Under the pieces are notes generated by a model. It was not told where the DNA came from. It saw nothing but the letters and a program-made list of their open reading frames with translations, and made no database searches. Below, in pieces: positions 30,721 through 39,068 of a stretch of 42,797 bases of DNA (within the stretch, counting starts at the first letter, position 1; each line of letters begins with the position of its first letter). Where the stretch lies: assembly GCA_946415645.1 (NCBI GenBank), contig CAMKTJ010000021.1:1-42797 (forward strand). The letters run 5' to 3'. The translations under genes were made by a program, and so were the position numbers. The DNA comes from an uncultured Prevotellaceae bacterium (lineage in GTDB: Bacteria; Bacteroidota; Bacteroidia; Bacteroidales; Bacteroidaceae).

Positions 30721-32391
30721 ATGGAAAAACGTATTTTTTTTGTGCTGATTGTCATCTTATTGCTGGCCCTTGAGGTCAGTGCGCGTACGGTATCTGTTGC
30801 GAAGTTTGGGGCACGTCCTGATGACGGAAAGTCTGATACGGAGGCGCTGAGGCGTGCTGCTGCCTATTGCCGTAAGCATCCGCAGACAACGCTTTTCTTT
30901 CCTGCCGGTACGTACCAGTTGGATGACCCAATGGCCATCGACATAGAGCGACGGGCCATCAGCGGAGCCTTGGGTAGGGGCCTTGAGGTGCAATGGGCAC
31001 TTTTTCAGCCGCAGAAGCCTTACGTTACAGGCCTGGATTTTACGGGTTGTGAAGACCTCGCCATTGAGGCAAAAGGTGCACGACTCGAGGTGGAAGGCTG
31101 GATGCAGGTGCTCTCCTTTGTTGGTTGTAAAGGGGTAAAAATGACCGGCATGGAAATCACTTATCGTCGCCCTGCTGCCACAGAGGGCAAGGTGGTTCGC
31201 ACATCAGAAAGGGACTTCGACATAGAGTACGACTCTGCGCTGTATACCTACATTGACAGCATTGTGCAGGGGCGCTATTACTTCTACAGCAGCGAACGCA
31301 GGCATTTCTACTACGGAGGCATACAGGAAGCAACACTGCTACGGCCGGGGCTGGTACGCATATCATCGAAGGTCCATCCACCTGTGGGCGACGTTTTTGT
31401 AATTCGCTACGGCGGACATTACCGTCCGTGCGTGATGCTGCGCGAATCGGAGGATATAACCCTGCGGGGCCTTTCCATCAGAAGCTATCCCGGTATGGGT
31501 GTGGTGGGACACTTGTGCCACGATATTCTGATAGACAGCCTGAACGTCATTCCTGAAGAAGGCCGCGTCAGCTCGACATCCACAGATGCCACGCACTTCA
31601 CATCATGCAGCGGCGACCTGACCATCAGCCATTCCACCTTCGCAGGGAATGGCGACGACTGCACGAATATTCACAACTACTTTTGGCATATCAAACCTGA
31701 TGCATCGGACCTCAGCCGAATAGAGGTGCATGTGGAGGGGGCCGACCTGCACGCTCAGGCACTGGATTATCCTTTGGTAGGAGATACCCTTATTCTGCTG
31801 AACTGCAGGACGATGCAGAAGGTGGGACGTTACGTTGCCCGTGCATGTGATGTGGATACTGAGGGGTGGTGTGTAAATGTTACCCTGGACCATCCGTTGT
31901 CCACGGCTGATTGCAAGCAACTGCTGATGTACAACTACTCGCGTTTCCCACGTGTACAGATACTGGACAATGTTGTGGACTATAACAATGGCAGGGCTTT
32001 CCTCTTGAAGGCTCGCGATGTGGCGGTACGCGGCAACCGCGTAGGCCGCAGCACCCTATCGGCCATCAAGCTGGGTGCCGAGCTGAGTTGGCACGAGGCA
32101 GGCCCCGTAGAGCATGTGGTGGTAGAGGATAATGATATCCGGGGTGCAGGAACGGACAACGGCTACCGTGCTACAGGCGTTATGGTCACTACTGAGTCGC
32201 CCGAGACGCCACCTTATGTAAACAGTCATATCCTAATACGTAACAACCGCATAGAGGGCATCCATCCTGTGGCCATCTTGCTGCATGATTCCCAGAACGT
32301 AGAGATCTGCGGCAATACCTTTGTGAAAGGGCACGTGATTCAGCAGCTCCACTGCCGTGAAGTGCATCTGGGAGACAATAATTACCAGTAG
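30721..32391 (+). CDS. secreted right-handed beta-helix protein, GH110-like
   Basis: A 556-residue exported protein (signal peptide MEKRIFFVLIVILLLALEVSA). The N-terminus VSVAKFGARPDDGKSDTEALRRAAAYC is the pectate-lyase-type cap, FFPAGTYQL follows, and repeated short strands (GVKMTGMEI, DITLRGLSI, LTISHSTFAGN, HILIRNNRIEGI, NVEICGNTFV) indicate a parallel beta-helix. The block STSTDATHFTSCSGDLTISHSTFAGNGDDCTNIH closely resembles the region of GH110 alpha-1,3-galactosidases that carries catalytic Asp residues. GH110 is therefore the best guess, but other polysaccharide-active beta-helices are possible. The leader has seven G residues (30713-30719) directly before the ATG. Confidence 0.65.
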   Translation: MEKRIFFVLIVILLLALEVSARTVSVAKFGARPDDGKSDTEALRRAAAYCRKHPQTTLFFPAGTYQLDDPMAIDIERRAISGALGRGLEVQWALFQPQKPYVTGLDFTGCEDLAIEAKGARLEVEGWMQVLSFVGCKGVKMTGMEITYRRPAATEGKVVRTSERDFDIEYDSALYTYIDSIVQGRYYFYSSERRHFYYGGIQEATLLRPGLVRISSKVHPPVGDVFVIRYGGHYRPCVMLRESEDITLRGLSIRSYPGMGVVGHLCHDILIDSLNVIPEEGRVSSTSTDATHFTSCSGDLTISHSTFAGNGDDCTNIHNYFWHIKPDASDLSRIEVHVEGADLHAQALDYPLVGDTLILLNCRTMQKVGRYVARACDVDTEGWCVNVTLDHPLSTADCKQLLMYNYSRFPRVQILDNVVDYNNGRAFLLKARDVAVRGNRVGRSTLSAIKLGAELSWHEAGPVEHVVVEDNDIRGAGTDNGYRATGVMVTTESPETPPYVNSHILIRNNRIEGIHPVAILLHDSQNVEICGNTFVKGHVIQQLHCREVHLGDNNYQ

Positions 32392-32484
32392 GAAGCAGTG
32401 TGCCGGGCAAGCGATAATTAGACATTATTTTGCCTGAAAAGATATACAATTGTTACCTAATAGGCAGAAATATCCTGTATATTG

Positions 32485-32515
32485 TTGCAAATGAGCAACT
32501 TTTTGCTTAATTTTG
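32485..32515 (+). promoter_or_regulatory. promoter of the ilv operon
   Basis: TTG (32485-32487), 20 bases, TAATTTTG (32508-32515). A GTTGC/GCAAC inverted repeat (32484-32488, 32495-32499) overlaps the -33 element and is a candidate operator. AAGGAGA precedes the ilvD ATG. Confidence 0.65.
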
Positions 32516-32549
32516 CCCCCTCATTAAAATAAGGTAAGGAGAAAGCAAT

Positions 32550-34352
32550 ATGAAACATCAACTGAGGAGTGCTGTTTGTACCGAGGGGCGTCGTATGGCT
32601 GGTGCCCGTGCCCTGTGGGTGGCAAACGGTATGAAACGTGAACAGTTTGGCAAACCTATCATAGCCATAGTGAACTCATTTACACAGTTTGTGCCTGGCC
32701 ATACCCATCTGCATGAGATTGGTCAGATTGTGAAGGCTGAGATTGAGAAACTGGGATGCTATGCTGCTGAGTTCAATACCATTGCCGTGGACGACGGTAT
32801 TGCCATGGGACATGATGGTATGCTGTACTCACTGCCCTCACGCGACATTATCGCAGACTCTGTTGAGTATATGGTGAATGCACATAAAGCAGATGCTATG
32901 GTGTGCATCAGTAACTGCGACAAAGTTACGCCTGGTATGCTGATGGCTGCCATGCGACTGAATATCCCTGCCGTCTTTGTGAGCGGCGGACCAATGGAGG
33001 CCGGTAAGGTGAACGGAGAGAATGCCGACCTGATTACGGCTATGATTAAGGGTGGTGACCCCACCGTCAGCGACGAGGAACTGGAAGTTGTAGAACATAG
33101 TGCCTGCCCCGGTTGTGGTGCCTGCTCTGGTATGTTCACGGCCAACTCTATGAACTCCTTGACAGAGGCTTTGGGCTTCTCGCTGCCTGGCAACGGAAGT
33201 ATCCTGGCAACGCACGTTAACCGTGTGCAGTTGTTTAAGGATGCAGCCAAGCTGATTGTGAAGAATGCCTTTGCCTATTACGAGGATGGTGACGACTCTG
33301 TTCTTCCTCGTTCTATCGCTACCCGTCAGGCCTTCCTGAATGCCATGACCTTGGATATTGCTATGGGAGCCTCTACCAATACGGTGCTGCACCTGCTAGC
33401 TGTTGCTCAGGAGGGTGGTGTGGACTTTAAGATGAGTGATATTGATGCCCTCTCACGTAAGGTGCCTTTCCTATGCAAGTTGGCTCCCAACTGGCAGAAG
33501 TACTCTATCCAAGAGGAGAACCGTGCAGGTGGTATCCTGGGTATCCTGGGCGAGTTGGCTAAGGGCAATCTGTTGGATTTGACCTGCAAGCGTGTAAATG
33601 GTGCGACCCTGGGCGAGGACATTAAGAAGTACTCTATTACGGGTGATACCATTGATCCGGAGGCTGACCGTATCTACCACAGTGCTCCTGCCGGCAAGTT
33701 CTCTACCAAGATGGGCTCACAGGATACCCGTTGGGAAAGCTTGGATACCGACCGTGCAAACGGATGTATCCGTGATTTAGAACATGCCTATACCAAGGAT
33801 GGCGGTATGGCTGTCCTCTTTGGAAATATTGCTCAGGACGGCTGCGTAGTGAAGACTGCCGGTGTAGCTCCTGAGTTGTGGCACTTTGAGGGTCCTGCCG
33901 TTTGCTTCGACTCTCAGGAGGATGCCTGCGAGGGAATCCTTGGCGGTAAAGTTAAGAAGGGCGATTGCGTGGTGATTACACACGAGGGTCCCAAGGGTGG
34001 TCCTGGTATGCAGGAGATGCTCTATCCTACATCATACATCAAGAGTATGCACATGGGTAAGGAATGTGCCCTGATTACAGACGGTCGTTTCTCTGGCGGT
34101 ACCAGCGGTTTGAGTATTGGTCATATCTCGCCCGAGGCTGCCAGTGGTGGTAACATAGGTAAGATCAAGGATGGTGACATCATCGTCATTGACATCCCCT
34201 CTCGTTCCATCAATGTAAAATTATCCGATGAAGAATTGGCCGCTCGTCCACAGCAGCCACTGAAGCGCAAAAGAGTTGTAAGTAAAGCCTTGAGGGCCTA
34301 TGCCCAGTCAGTAGCAAGTGCTGACAAGGGCGGTGTAAGAATAATTGATTAG
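32550..34352 (+). CDS. ilvD: dihydroxy-acid dehydratase
   Basis: A 600-residue Fe-S enzyme of valine, leucine and isoleucine synthesis. The cluster ligands lie in [10 protein letters not shown] (C123) and [19 protein letters not shown] (C186/C189/C192 region). [18 protein letters not shown] and [25 protein letters not shown] blocks are present (here [20 protein letters not shown]). It is full length compared with the E. coli enzyme. It is the first gene of a cluster with ilvB, ilvN, an acyl-ACP thioesterase and ilvC, and it has a good promoter and Shine-Dalgarno site. ilvB begins one base after its stop. Confidence 0.97.
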   Translation: MKHQLRSAVCTEGRRMAGARALWVANGMKREQFGKPIIAIVNSFTQFVPGHTHLHEIGQIVKAEIEKLGCYAAEFNTIAVDDGIAMGHDGMLYSLPSRDIIADSVEYMVNAHKADAMVCISNCDKVTPGMLMAAMRLNIPAVFVSGGPMEAGKVNGENADLITAMIKGGDPTVSDEELEVVEHSACPGCGACSGMFTANSMNSLTEALGFSLPGNGSILATHVNRVQLFKDAAKLIVKNAFAYYEDGDDSVLPRSIATRQAFLNAMTLDIAMGASTNTVLHLLAVAQEGGVDFKMSDIDALSRKVPFLCKLAPNWQKYSIQEENRAGGILGILGELAKGNLLDLTCKRVNGATLGEDIKKYSITGDTIDPEADRIYHSAPAGKFSTKMGSQDTRWESLDTDRANGCIRDLEHAYTKDGGMAVLFGNIAQDGCVVKTAGVAPELWHFEGPAVCFDSQEDACEGILGGKVKKGDCVVITHEGPKGGPGMQEMLYPTSYIKSMHMGKECALITDGRFSGGTSGLSIGHISPEAASGGNIGKIKDGDIIVIDIPSRSINVKLSDEELAARPQQPLKRKRVVSKALRAYAQSVASADKGGVRIID

Positions 34353-34353
34353 T

Positions 34354-36054
34354 ATGAAGAAAGAAACTATATCTGGTGCAGAGGCTATGATGCGTAGCCT
34401 CGAGAATCAGGGAGTAGATGTGCTCTTTGGTTATCCTGGCGGTGCCATCATGCCTACATATGATGCACTCTATGATCATAAGGATAAGTTACACCATATC
34501 CTGGTACGTCACGAACAGGCTGCTGTTCACGCTGCTCAGGGCTATGCCCGTGTGAGCGGTAAAGTGGGTTGTGCCATTGTTACCAGTGGTCCTGGTGCTA
34601 TGAACACCATAACAGGTGTGGCAGATGCTCTGATGGACTCAACACCTCTGGTTGTTATTTGCGGACAGGTAGGAGCAGCCATGCTGGGTACAGATGCCTT
34701 CCAGGAGGTGGACGTAGTGGGCGTAACTCAGCCTATCACCAAATGGAACTATCAGATACGTAGAGCCGAGGACATTGCCTGGGCCGTTGCCCGTGCCTTC
34801 TTTATCGCTAGCAGTGGCCGTCCCGGTCCTGTGGTGCTGGACTTTACCAAGAATGCTCAGACGGCAATGATAGAGTATCAGCCTCAGACCATCGACTTCA
34901 TCCGTAGCTATAACCCCTGTCCTCAGCCTGCTGAAGGTGCAGTGGAAATGGCTGCCAAGATGATTAACGAGAGTGTGAAGCCTTTTATGCTGGTGGGGCA
35001 GGGTGTAGAGTTGGCCGGTGCAAACAAGGAACTGCTGGATTTGTGCGAGAAGGCTCAGATTCCCTTCGGAACAACCTTCCTGGGACTTTCTGCTGCTCCT
35101 TCAGATCATCCGCTGAATATGGGTCGTCTGGGTATGCACGGAAACTTGGCTCCTAACGTGATGACCAATCAGTGCGACTTGCTGATCGCCGTTGGTATGC
35201 GCTTTGACGACCGTGTGACAGGTAATCTGAAGACCTATGCCAAGCAGGCCAAGATTATCCATCTGGAGATTGACCCCAGCGAGGTGAACAAGAATGTGAA
35301 GGTGGATTTGGCTGTCCTGGGTGATTGCAAGCAGACCATGCCTGCTATTACCAAGCTGGTGGACAAGGCTAAGCATAAGGCATGGATAGACAGCTTCAAG
35401 CCTTACGACGAGAAAGAATATAATAAGGTAATAGAGCCGGCCTTGCATCCTACGGAAGGTCCTCTGCTGATGGGCGAGGTAGTGCGCAAGGTGAGCGATG
35501 CAGCCAACAGCGAAGCCATCATGGTTACGGACGTAGGTCAGAACCAGATGTTCGGTTGCCGTTACTTCAGGTTCACCAAGCCCCGCTCTGTTGTAACAAG
35601 CGGTGGTTGCGGTACTATGGGCTTCGGTATCCCTGCTGCCATAGGTGCTACCTTTGGCGCTCCTGACAGAACGGTTTGTATGTTCTCTGGCGATGGCGGA
35701 TTCCAGATGACCATTCAGGAGCTGGGAACCATCATGGAGCAGCGCTGCCCTGTGAAGATGATTCTGCTGAACAACAACTATCTGGGCAATGTGCGCCAGT
35801 GGCAGTATATGTTCTTCAACAAGCGTTATTCATTTACACCTATGCTGAATCCCGACTATGAGAAGATTGCCGCCGGATATGGTATCCCCTGCAAGACTGT
35901 CATCGACAGGAAGGACTTGGATGCCGCTATTCAGGAGATGCTGCAGACTGACGGTCCTTACATCCTGCAATGTGCTGTGATGGAAGAGGACAATGTGTTG
36001 CCCATGACACCTCCAGGAGGTAATGTGGATGAGATGTTGTTGGAAGTAAAGTAA
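34354..36054 (+). CDS. ilvB: acetolactate synthase large (catalytic) subunit
   Basis: A 566-residue ThDP-dependent enzyme making 2-acetolactate from pyruvate (or 2-aceto-2-hydroxybutyrate). It has the FGYPGGAIMPTYDAL start, the ThDP Glu in LVRHEQAAVHAAQGYAR, the central FAD-binding domain (MGRLGMHG, AVGMRFDDRVTGNL), and the ThDP/Mg motif GDGGFQMTIQELGTIMEQRCPVKMILLNNNYLGNVRQWQ. The start is placed at ATG 34354, one base after the ilvD stop; an in-frame TTG three codons earlier lies inside ilvD. It works with the regulatory subunit encoded immediately downstream. Confidence 0.97.
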   Translation: MKKETISGAEAMMRSLENQGVDVLFGYPGGAIMPTYDALYDHKDKLHHILVRHEQAAVHAAQGYARVSGKVGCAIVTSGPGAMNTITGVADALMDSTPLVVICGQVGAAMLGTDAFQEVDVVGVTQPITKWNYQIRRAEDIAWAVARAFFIASSGRPGPVVLDFTKNAQTAMIEYQPQTIDFIRSYNPCPQPAEGAVEMAAKMINESVKPFMLVGQGVELAGANKELLDLCEKAQIPFGTTFLGLSAAPSDHPLNMGRLGMHGNLAPNVMTNQCDLLIAVGMRFDDRVTGNLKTYAKQAKIIHLEIDPSEVNKNVKVDLAVLGDCKQTMPAITKLVDKAKHKAWIDSFKPYDEKEYNKVIEPALHPTEGPLLMGEVVRKVSDAANSEAIMVTDVGQNQMFGCRYFRFTKPRSVVTSGGCGTMGFGIPAAIGATFGAPDRTVCMFSGDGGFQMTIQELGTIMEQRCPVKMILLNNNYLGNVRQWQYMFFNKRYSFTPMLNPDYEKIAAGYGIPCKTVIDRKDLDAAIQEMLQTDGPYILQCAVMEEDNVLPMTPPGGNVDEMLLEVK

Positions 36055-36060
36055 AGAGGT

Positions 36061-36876
36061 ATGGAAGATAAAAAGAAATATGGAGCTGCTGAGTGTGGCG
36101 ACTGCAACACCTGCGGAAAGTGCGATGAGCAGAACGTAACAGAATCCTTTGATGCTGCCGTAAGGGCTGCCGCTTCTGTTGACCGTGACTCGTACGAGAA
36201 GAATCTGGCCCGTCAGCGTCAGGCTACCCTGGCAGATGATGTAAGGAGTGACGGACAATATGAGACTTTCTCTAGAAATGCTGTAGCACGCAGATCTACA
36301 GCCGGCAAGGAGGGCTCTCTGCTTAACCACAAGGGACTCACTCTCTATACATTAATTATATATTCAGAGAACTATGCCGGTGTGCTGAACCAGATTACGG
36401 CTGTCTTTACACGCCGTCAGGTGAACATAGAATCGCTGAACGTTTGTTCATCCAGTACCCCTGGTGTTCATAAATACACCATTACCTGTTTCTGTAAGCA
36501 GGAAATGGCAGAGATGCTCTGCAAGCAGATAGAGAAGAAGATTGATGTCCTGCAGGCTAACTGTTTCCTAGAGGATGAGATATTTATTCTGGAGACTTCT
36601 TTGCTGAAGCTCTCAACCCCCGTTGTATTGGCTAACCCCGAGATTTCTCGCATTGTACGTAGGTTCGATGCCAGAATCGTGGAGGTTAATCCCACATATA
36701 CTACTGTTGAGAAAACGGGTGTGACCAGTGATGTGCTGGAGCACTTCAAGTGCTTGGACAATCTGGGTTGTGTACTGCAGTTTGTCCGCTCAGGTCGCAT
36801 TGCCATCACCAAGTCATGCGTAGAACGCCTTGACCAGTATATCGCAAAGCGCGAGGAAGAAAGGGATAATGCATGA
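36061..36876 (+). CDS. ilvN: acetolactate synthase small (regulatory) subunit with N-terminal Cys-motif extension
   Basis: A 271-residue protein. Residues 93-265 are a normal regulatory subunit: ACT domain LTLYTLIIYSENYAGVLNQITAVFTRRQVNIESLNV, then the second domain ending FVRSGRIAITKSCVERLDQYI. Residues 1-92 are an extra segment not found in the standard protein, with C12-x2-C15-x2-C18-x2-C21 (AECGDCNTCGKC), then a charged, low-complexity helical stretch. The ATG at 36061 follows AAAGAGGT and lies six bases after the ilvB stop; there is no other Met before the ACT domain, so the extension is very likely translated. The cysteines could bind zinc or a cluster. The stop overlaps the next start (ATGA). 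Confidence 0.93.
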   Translation: MEDKKKYGAAECGDCNTCGKCDEQNVTESFDAAVRAAASVDRDSYEKNLARQRQATLADDVRSDGQYETFSRNAVARRSTAGKEGSLLNHKGLTLYTLIIYSENYAGVLNQITAVFTRRQVNIESLNVCSSSTPGVHKYTITCFCKQEMAEMLCKQIEKKIDVLQANCFLEDEIFILETSLLKLSTPVVLANPEISRIVRRFDARIVEVNPTYTTVEKTGVTSDVLEHFKCLDNLGCVLQFVRSGRIAITKSCVERLDQYIAKREEERDNA

Positions 36877-37625
36877 ATGTGCTTGAAAAGATAGACACGC
36901 ATCCATTCTACGTAGAGCCCTTTCATGTGGACTTCACGGGACGCATCTTCATGGGCATCCTGGGGAACCACCTGCTGAATGCTGCGGGTAACCACAGCCA
37001 GAAGAGAGGGTGGGGCATAGGAGCACTCAACGAGAACCATTATACTTGGGTTCTGAGCCGACTGAGCATAGAGATGGAGGAGATGCCTCGCCAGTATGAG
37101 CATGCCCAGGTGAAGACTTGGGTAGAGAGTGTGATGAAGCTCTTTACCAACCGTAACTTTGCCATCCTCAGGCCTGACGGAACGCCCTACGGATATGCAC
37201 GCAGTGTATGGGCCATGATAGATATGGAAACACGCAAGCCTTGCGACTTGCTAAGCCTCTATAACGGTGATATCCTGAACTACGTGGTCTCACCCGAGGA
37301 GAATGTCTGTCCCATAGCCGGACACGGCAGGTTCCGCTTCAAGGATGCTCAGCTGGTGCGTACCATAGATACGTATTACAGCGATGTGGACATAAACGGT
37401 CACATCAACAGTATCAAGTACATAGAGCACATCATGGACTTGTTCCCACGAGAGAGATTCGAGAAGCAGAGCATCCACAGATTTGAGATTGCCTACAAGG
37501 CAGAGTCCTATATGGGTGACAGGCTGAACTTCTACGTCCAACCCGTTGATGAGAATGAAACGGACGTAGAGGTGAAGAAAAATGAAAGCGAAGTGGTCTG
37601 TCAAGCAAAAATTTGTTTCCGATAG
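36873..37625 (+). CDS. acyl-ACP thioesterase
   Basis: A 250-residue double hot-dog protein of the acyl-ACP thioesterase family (PF01643). The N-terminal domain has VDFTGRIFMGILGNHLLNAAGNHSQKRGWG and WVLSRLSIEMEEMPRQYEHAQVKTWVE. The C-terminal domain holds SDVDINGHINSIKYIEHIMDLF, equivalent to the catalytic NxH...region of the plant enzymes. It releases free fatty acids from acyl-ACP in the cytoplasm. It overlaps ilvN by four bases (ATGA) and precedes ilvC, an arrangement also seen in Bacteroides. Why it sits in the branched-chain operon is not settled; a link to branched-chain fatty acid synthesis is one possible reason. Confidence 0.9.
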   Translation: MNVLEKIDTHPFYVEPFHVDFTGRIFMGILGNHLLNAAGNHSQKRGWGIGALNENHYTWVLSRLSIEMEEMPRQYEHAQVKTWVESVMKLFTNRNFAILRPDGTPYGYARSVWAMIDMETRKPCDLLSLYNGDILNYVVSPEENVCPIAGHGRFRFKDAQLVRTIDTYYSDVDINGHINSIKYIEHIMDLFPRERFEKQSIHRFEIAYKAESYMGDRLNFYVQPVDENETDVEVKKNESEVVCQAKICFR

Positions 37626-37647
37626 TGCATATTCCAATATTATTTTG

Positions 37648-37655
37648 TAACTTTG
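37648..37655 (+). promoter_or_regulatory. internal -7 box TAACTTTG for ilvC
   Basis: TAACTTTG lies 23 bases after the thioesterase stop and 60 bases before the ilvC ATG. It suggests ilvC is also transcribed on its own; the -33 element is unclear. Confidence 0.5.
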
Positions 37656-37715
37656 CAAACGGTATTAGATAAAAGAATATCAGTAAATTATAATCCACAT
37701 AAAACAAATCTAACA

Positions 37716-38759
37716 ATGGCAAAAATGAATTTTGGCGGCGTTATCGAGGAGGTAATGACCCGCGAAGAGTTTCCCTTGGAGAAAGCTCGTGAGATTTTGA
37801 AGGATGAGACCATCGCTGTTATCGGTTATGGTGTTCAGGGTCCTGGTCAGGCTTGCAACTTGCGTGACAACGGTTTCAACGTAATCGTTGGTCAGCGTCA
37901 GGGTAAAACTTTCGAGAAGGCTATTGCTGACGGTTGGGTTCCCGGTGAGACATTGTTCTCTATCGAGGAGGCAGCCCAGAAGGGTACCATCATTATGTGT
38001 CTGCTCTCTGATGCAGCTGTAATGAGCGTATGGCCTACACTGAAGCAGTACCTGACTCCTGGTAAGGCTCTTTACTTCTCTCATGGTTTCGCTATCACAT
38101 GGAATGACCGTACAGGTTGTGTTCCCCAGAAGGATATCGACGTTATCATGGTTGCTCCTAAGGGTTCTGGTACATCATTGCGTACTATGTTCCTCGAGGG
38201 TCGCGGCTTGAACTCATCATATGCTGTTTACCAGGATGCTACAGGTAAGGCTCTTGACCGTACACTGGCTCTGGGTATCGGTATCGGTTCCGGTTATCTG
38301 TTCGAGACAACCTTCCAGCGTGAGGCTACCAGTGACCTGACAGGTGAGCGTGGCTCACTGATGGGTGCTATCCAGGGTCTGCTCTTGGCTCAGTACGAGG
38401 TGCTCCGCGAGAATGGTCACACTCCCTCTGAGGCTTTCAACGAGACCGTAGAGGAGCTGACTCAGTCTTTGATGCCTCTGTTCGCTCAGAAGGGTATGGA
38501 CTGGATGTACGCTAACTGCTCTACAACAGCTCAGCGTGGTGCTCTTGACTGGATGGGCCCCTTCCACGATGCTATCAAGCCCGTAGTTGAGAAGCTGTAT
38601 GCAAGCGTTAAGAGCGGTAACGAGGCTCAGATTTCTATCGATGCTAACTCTAAGCCTGACTACCGTGTAGGTTTGGAGAAGGAGCTTGCTGCTCTGCACG
38701 ATTCAGAAATGTGGCGTACTGCTGAGGTTGTTCGTAAGCTTCGTCCTGAGAACAACTAA
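37716..38759 (+). CDS. ilvC: ketol-acid reductoisomerase
   Basis: A 347-residue class I KARI that isomerises and reduces acetolactate to 2,3-dihydroxyisovalerate. The Rossmann motif is IAVIGYGVQGPGQACNLRDNGFNVIVG, the cofactor loop follows (QRQGKTFEKA), and Mg/substrate residues are in ETTFQREATSDLTGERGSLMGAIQG and in MFAQKGMDWMY-type blocks. The start MAKMNFGGVIEE is preferred over a longer frame (from 37653) that begins inside the promoter box. Codon use is more biased toward GGT, CGT and GCT than its operon neighbours, suggesting higher expression, consistent with an own promoter. A terminator follows. Confidence 0.97.
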   Translation: MAKMNFGGVIEEVMTREEFPLEKAREILKDETIAVIGYGVQGPGQACNLRDNGFNVIVGQRQGKTFEKAIADGWVPGETLFSIEEAAQKGTIIMCLLSDAAVMSVWPTLKQYLTPGKALYFSHGFAITWNDRTGCVPQKDIDVIMVAPKGSGTSLRTMFLEGRGLNSSYAVYQDATGKALDRTLALGIGIGSGYLFETTFQREATSDLTGERGSLMGAIQGLLLAQYEVLRENGHTPSEAFNETVEELTQSLMPLFAQKGMDWMYANCSTTAQRGALDWMGPFHDAIKPVVEKLYASVKSGNEAQISIDANSKPDYRVGLEKELAALHDSEMWRTAEVVRKLRPENN

Positions 38760-38783
38760 TTCGCAGAAGATCATAAGAACAAG

Positions 38784-38816
38784 GAAAGGGGGCAGCCGAT
38801 TGGCTGCCCCCTTTCT
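38784..38816 (+). terminator. terminator of the ilv operon
   Basis: GGGGGCAGCC and GGCTGCCCCC form a 10-bp stem with loop GATT, then TTTCT. It lies about 27 bases after the ilvC stop. Confidence 0.8.
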
Positions 38817-38856
38817 CGTCTAATATGGATTGTCAATGGGTATCTTCCCTACTTGT

Positions 38857-38948
38857 GCCAGTACTCCTACGAGAGTACTATAGTCCTTTAACGAGAGTAC
38901 TATAGTCCTTTAACGGGAGTACTGCAGTCCTTTAACCAGAGTACTGGC
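38857..38948. repeat. 22-bp tandem repeats bounded by inverted repeats
   Basis: Three 22-bp units (38871-38892, 38893-38914, 38915-38936) and a partial fourth. Units 1 and 2 are identical; unit 3 differs at three positions. Each has an AGTACT palindrome followed by AGTCCTTTAAC. The block is enclosed by GCCAGTACTC (38857-38866) and its exact reverse complement GAGTACTGGC (38939-38948). There are no spacers, so it is not a CRISPR array. Confidence 0.75.
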
Positions 38949-39012
38949 GTTTGGTGTGCAAGAAACTTCTTCTGTGTAACGTGGAAACGAATTGCGGAAA
39001 GGTTGGCAAATA

Positions 39013-39045
39013 GAGAGGGGCAACCAATTGGCTGCCCCTCTCTTG
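39013..39045 (-). terminator. probable terminator of the PpiD-like gene
   Basis: GAGGGGCA-C and its complement GGCTGCCCCTC form a stem of about 11 bp with one mismatch and loop AATT. It lies 25 bases after the stop on the minus strand. The sequence closely resembles the ilvC terminator hairpin, and it has T-rich sequence on the + strand too, so it may act in both directions. Confidence 0.55.
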
Positions 39046-39068
39046 TTGTTGTTCTTTCGTATTTGCGA

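Noticed and set aside
32392..32549. T-box or amino-acid attenuator before ilvD
   Set aside because: No leader peptide with Ile/Leu/Val codons, no T-box sequence and no terminator hairpin were found; only a promoter and a short inverted repeat.
38857..38948. Possible CRISPR array
   Set aside because: The repeat units are directly adjacent with no spacers, and no cas genes are present.
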